64,000 nucleotides of DNA from positions 920,966 through 984,965 of the forward strand of contig NZ_KE384307.1 of NCBI RefSeq assembly GCF_000425125.1. The letters are read 5' to 3'. Within the stretch, counting starts at the first letter, position 1. Each line of letters opens with the position of its first letter. The notes under the pieces are model-generated. The model was not told where the DNA came from. It saw nothing but the letters and a program-made list of their open reading frames with translations, and searched no databases. Below, piece after piece: positions 61,929 to 64,000 of the stretch. This stretch comes from Paenibacillus taiwanensis DSM 18679 (GTDB lineage Bacteria; Bacillota; Bacilli; Paenibacillales; Paenibacillaceae). The translations under genes were made by a program, and so were the position numbers.

Positions 61929-64000
61929 ATGAAAGTAATGGTGATTTCGAGCAGTGCCCCCTCTTTACTAACGTTTCGTAAAGACATGATCAAGGCGTTT
62001 CAACGGGATGGATATGAAGTTTTGGCTACTGCTCCAGAGCCTGCACAGGAATGGGCACCCAAGTTCAAATCGTTTGGTGTCCATTACTATACTGTGCCGA
62101 TTGAGCGTAACGGGCTCAATCCTGTAAAAGATATTGGCACACTGATCAAGCTTTTGAAGCTAATACGCCGCACGAAGCCGGACAAAATCTTTGCTTATCA
62201 AGCAAAGTCGATCGTATACGGGTGTATCGCGGCGAGATTGGCAGGGATTAACCACATTTTCGCATTGATTGCAGGATTAGGTTCGGTATTTCGTACTAAT
62301 AACAAGTTATCTTTCCTCAAGCTTGTACTGATGCTGCAATATAAGCTCGCACTTTCCTGCTGTGAGCGAGTTTTCTTTCAGAACAATGACGACATTAGCG
62401 AGTGCAGGCGGCTGCGACTTGTTCGAGAAGAGCAGCCCTGTCTTATTCACGGCTCTGGTGTTAATTTGGAGCTGTTTACCGAGCAGCCTTTGCCGGATCA
62501 CGATACGTTTTTATTTGTCGGCCGACTGATAAAGGATAAAGGACTGATGGAATACTTGGAAGCTGCGCGAATCGTGAAGCAAACGTATCCGGCAGCAAGG
62601 TTCCTTCTGGTAGGCCCGTTTGATACGAATCCGACGGCGATCCAATATACAGATTTGAAGCCTTATGTGGAGGATGGCTCCGTGGAGTACGCAGGGGCAA
62701 CAGATGATGTGCGGCCTTATTTAAGACAGTGTTCAGTATTTGTACTGCCTTCTTACCACGAAGGCACACCAAAGAGCATTCTGGAAGCTATGGCGACAGC
62801 TAGGCCGATTGTGACAACAGATGCGCCAGGATGCAGGGAAACGGTTGTTGATCTTGTAAACGGTTTGCTTGTTCCCGTGAAAGATACACAAGCGTTAGTC
62901 CATAAAATGAGATGGATGATTGAGCATCGGACTCAACTCGAGTCCATGTCCCGCGAAAGTTTGCGTATATGCAAGGACAAATATGATGTAAACAAAGTGA
63001 ATCAAGTTATTTTAAATATTATGTCATCCAACCCGATGGAGGTTAAATCTATGCTAGACGCCATCAAGGACCGGGAAACGTCGATTGCGGTAGTTGGACT
63101 TGGATATGTCGGGCTTCCCTTAGCTGTTGCACTTTCTAAAAGGGCTAACGTGATTGGTTTTGACAACAGCACCCCCAAAATTGAACGCTACAAAAACGGG
63201 TACGATCCAACCCATGAAGTAGGTAACGATCATATTCGCAAATGTACGGTGGAATTCACGAGTAATCCCGAGGATATTGCACGAGCTGCGTTTGTCATTA
63301 TAGCTGTACCTACTCCCGTGGATCGACACCATAAACCTGACTTGTCAGCTATAACGGGAGCCAGTCGCGCAGTTGGCCGTTACATGGGGAAAGGCAGCAT
63401 TGTGGTCTACGAGTCCACTGTATATCCCGGTGTGACGGAGGAGGTATGTGTTCCTATTTTGGAGCAGGAATCAGGAATGAAGTGTGGTGTGGACTTTAAG
63501 GTGGGCTACTCTCCGGAACGTATTAATCCAGGTGATAGGGTGCATCGGCTAGAGTCCATTGTCAAGATCGTATCAGGTATGGATGCAGAGAGTCTGGACA
63601 TCGTTGCGGGTGTATATGAATTAATTATTACGGCAGGTGTATACAGAGCGTCGTCCATTAAAGTGGCGGAGGCCGCCAAAGTAATTGAAAATGCACAGCG
63701 AGACATTAATATCGCGTTTATGAATGAATTGTCTATCATTTTTAACCGGCTTGGCATTGATACGCTGGACGTCCTGGAGACAGCAGGAACGAAGTGGAAT
63801 TTTCTCCACTTTAGACCTGGTCTTGTAGGAGGACACTGCATCGGGGTCGATCCGTACTATTTGACCTATAAAGCCGAGGAAATAGGCTATCATCCCGAGG
63901 TTATCCCGGCTGGTCGTCGGATTAATGACAATATGGGCAAATATGTAGCTGAAAGTGTCGTCAAGCAGATGATTCGCGACGATTGCCCTATTAAAGGCGC
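61929..64000 (+). CDS. Fused GT4 glycosyltransferase and UDP-sugar dehydrogenase (3' end outside window)
   Basis: One uninterrupted frame of 690 codons to the window edge. Residues 1-374 form a GT4 glycosyltransferase ([54 protein letters not shown]). From about residue 375 a nucleotide-sugar dehydrogenase of the WbpA/TviB type begins: NAD motif [38 protein letters not shown], and catalytic Cys in [11 protein letters not shown]. Every codon was checked; there is no stop between the parts. An internal ribosome site and ATG at 63038-63053 would also allow a separate dehydrogenase. The start ATG 61929 has GAGGTG 4 bases upstream. Confidence 0.88.
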   Translation, partial: MKVMVISSSAPSLLTFRKDMIKAFQRDGYEVLATAPEPAQEWAPKFKSFGVHYYTVPIERNGLNPVKDIGTLIKLLKLIRRTKPDKIFAYQAKSIVYGCIAARLAGINHIFALIAGLGSVFRTNNKLSFLKLVLMLQYKLALSCCERVFFQNNDDISECRRLRLVREEQPCLIHGSGVNLELFTEQPLPDHDTFLFVGRLIKDKGLMEYLEAARIVKQTYPAARFLLVGPFDTNPTAIQYTDLKPYVEDGSVEYAGATDDVRPYLRQCSVFVLPSYHEGTPKSILEAMATARPIVTTDAPGCRETVVDLVNGLLVPVKDTQALVHKMRWMIEHRTQLESMSRESLRICKDKYDVNKVNQVILNIMSSNPMEVKSMLDAIKDRETSIAVVGLGYVGLPLAVALSKRANVIGFDNSTPKIERYKNGYDPTHEVGNDHIRKCTVEFTSNPEDIARAAFVIIAVPTPVDRHHKPDLSAITGASRAVGRYMGKGSIVVYESTVYPGVTEEVCVPILEQESGMKCGVDFKVGYSPERINPGDRVHRLESIVKIVSGMDAESLDIVAGVYELIITAGVYRASSIKVAEAAKVIENAQRDINIAFMNELSIIFNRLGIDTLDVLETAGTKWNFLHFRPGLVGGHCIGVDPYYLTYKAEEIGYHPEVIPAGRRINDNMGKYVAESVVKQMIRDDCPIKG
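63038..63053 (+). promoter_or_regulatory. Internal ribosome binding site and ATG at the dehydrogenase domain boundary
   Basis: GGAGG at 63038-63042 is 8 bases before an in-frame ATG at 63051, exactly where the dehydrogenase homology starts ([20 protein letters not shown]). This is what a former separate gene start would look like. Confidence 0.7.

Noticed and set aside
61822-61929. Missing gene or frameshift between the sugar transferase and the fused gene
   Set aside because: The 100-base gap holds no frame with similarity to either neighbour; both neighbours have good starts and ends.

Overview
The window looks like a chromosomal segment of a Paenibacillus-type member of the Firmicutes (Paenibacillaceae). 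The evidence is GGAGG-type ribosome binding sites nearly everywhere, many TTG and GTG starts, a YjcZ-type sporulation peptide, YhaO/YhaN, YkvI and YugP homologues, a RelQ-type alarmone synthetase, a membrane-type PyrD, S-layer-homology and LPXTG surface proteins, and a Bacillus-style tyrosine-kinase exopolysaccharide operon. Species cannot be fixed by reading alone.

Layout. 1-4.7 kb: the tail of an unknown gene, a 6S-like RNA, a DUF1499 protein, thiol peroxidase, a rhomboid protease, a GltC-like LysR regulator, a hydrolase remnant, and a merR-yugP pair whose merR start is frameshifted. 4.9-7.1 kb: a two-gene operon (GlnD-like DUF294 nucleotidyltransferase plus DnaQ-type exonuclease) whose promoter lies between two perfect GlnR/TnrA boxes. 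7.2-12.2 kb: housekeeping genes (JAMM peptidase, ResA-like thioredoxin, citramalate synthase, DNA polymerase IV, ferredoxin). 12.3-19.5 kb: a probable four-gene envelope/signalling cluster (CHASE2 adenylate cyclase, FecR-domain protein, NHL-repeat protein, L,D-transpeptidase). 19.6-25.7 kb: a small membrane peptide, pyrD-relQ-DUF309, and a MacAB-like ABC exporter. 25.9-31.8 kb: two RsmF-like rRNA methyltransferase paralogues around rsuA-like, HAD and unknown genes. 32.1-45.1 kb: an ABC-2 transporter, a diguanylate cyclase, a glycosyltransferase, YhaO/YhaN, YkvI, DedA and small unknowns.

Two identical tRNA-Leu(CAG) genes (45.3 and 45.7 kb) precede a visibly A+T-richer accessory stretch. It holds an ECF sigma factor, a secreted amphipathic protein, a YhaI-like protein and a secreted subtilisin-type protease (46.3-49.3 kb), followed by an ATPase and a DUF3006 protein. 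A large LPQTG surface protein with an attenuator-like leader faces a class D sortase (50.5-55.6 kb). After a noncoding stretch with a short transcript-like unit, an exopolysaccharide operon begins at 56.5 kb: phosphatase CpsB, an SLH protein, Wzz/CpsC, tyrosine kinase CpsD, the initiating sugar transferase, then one open frame that joins a GT4 glycosyltransferase to a UDP-sugar dehydrogenase and runs off the end.

The most noteworthy items are the paired GlnR/TnrA boxes over the nucleotidyltransferase-exonuclease operon, the GT4-dehydrogenase fusion with a retained internal start signal, the sigma/secreted-protein/protease cluster, the cyclase-FecR-NHL-transpeptidase cluster, and the frameshifted merR.
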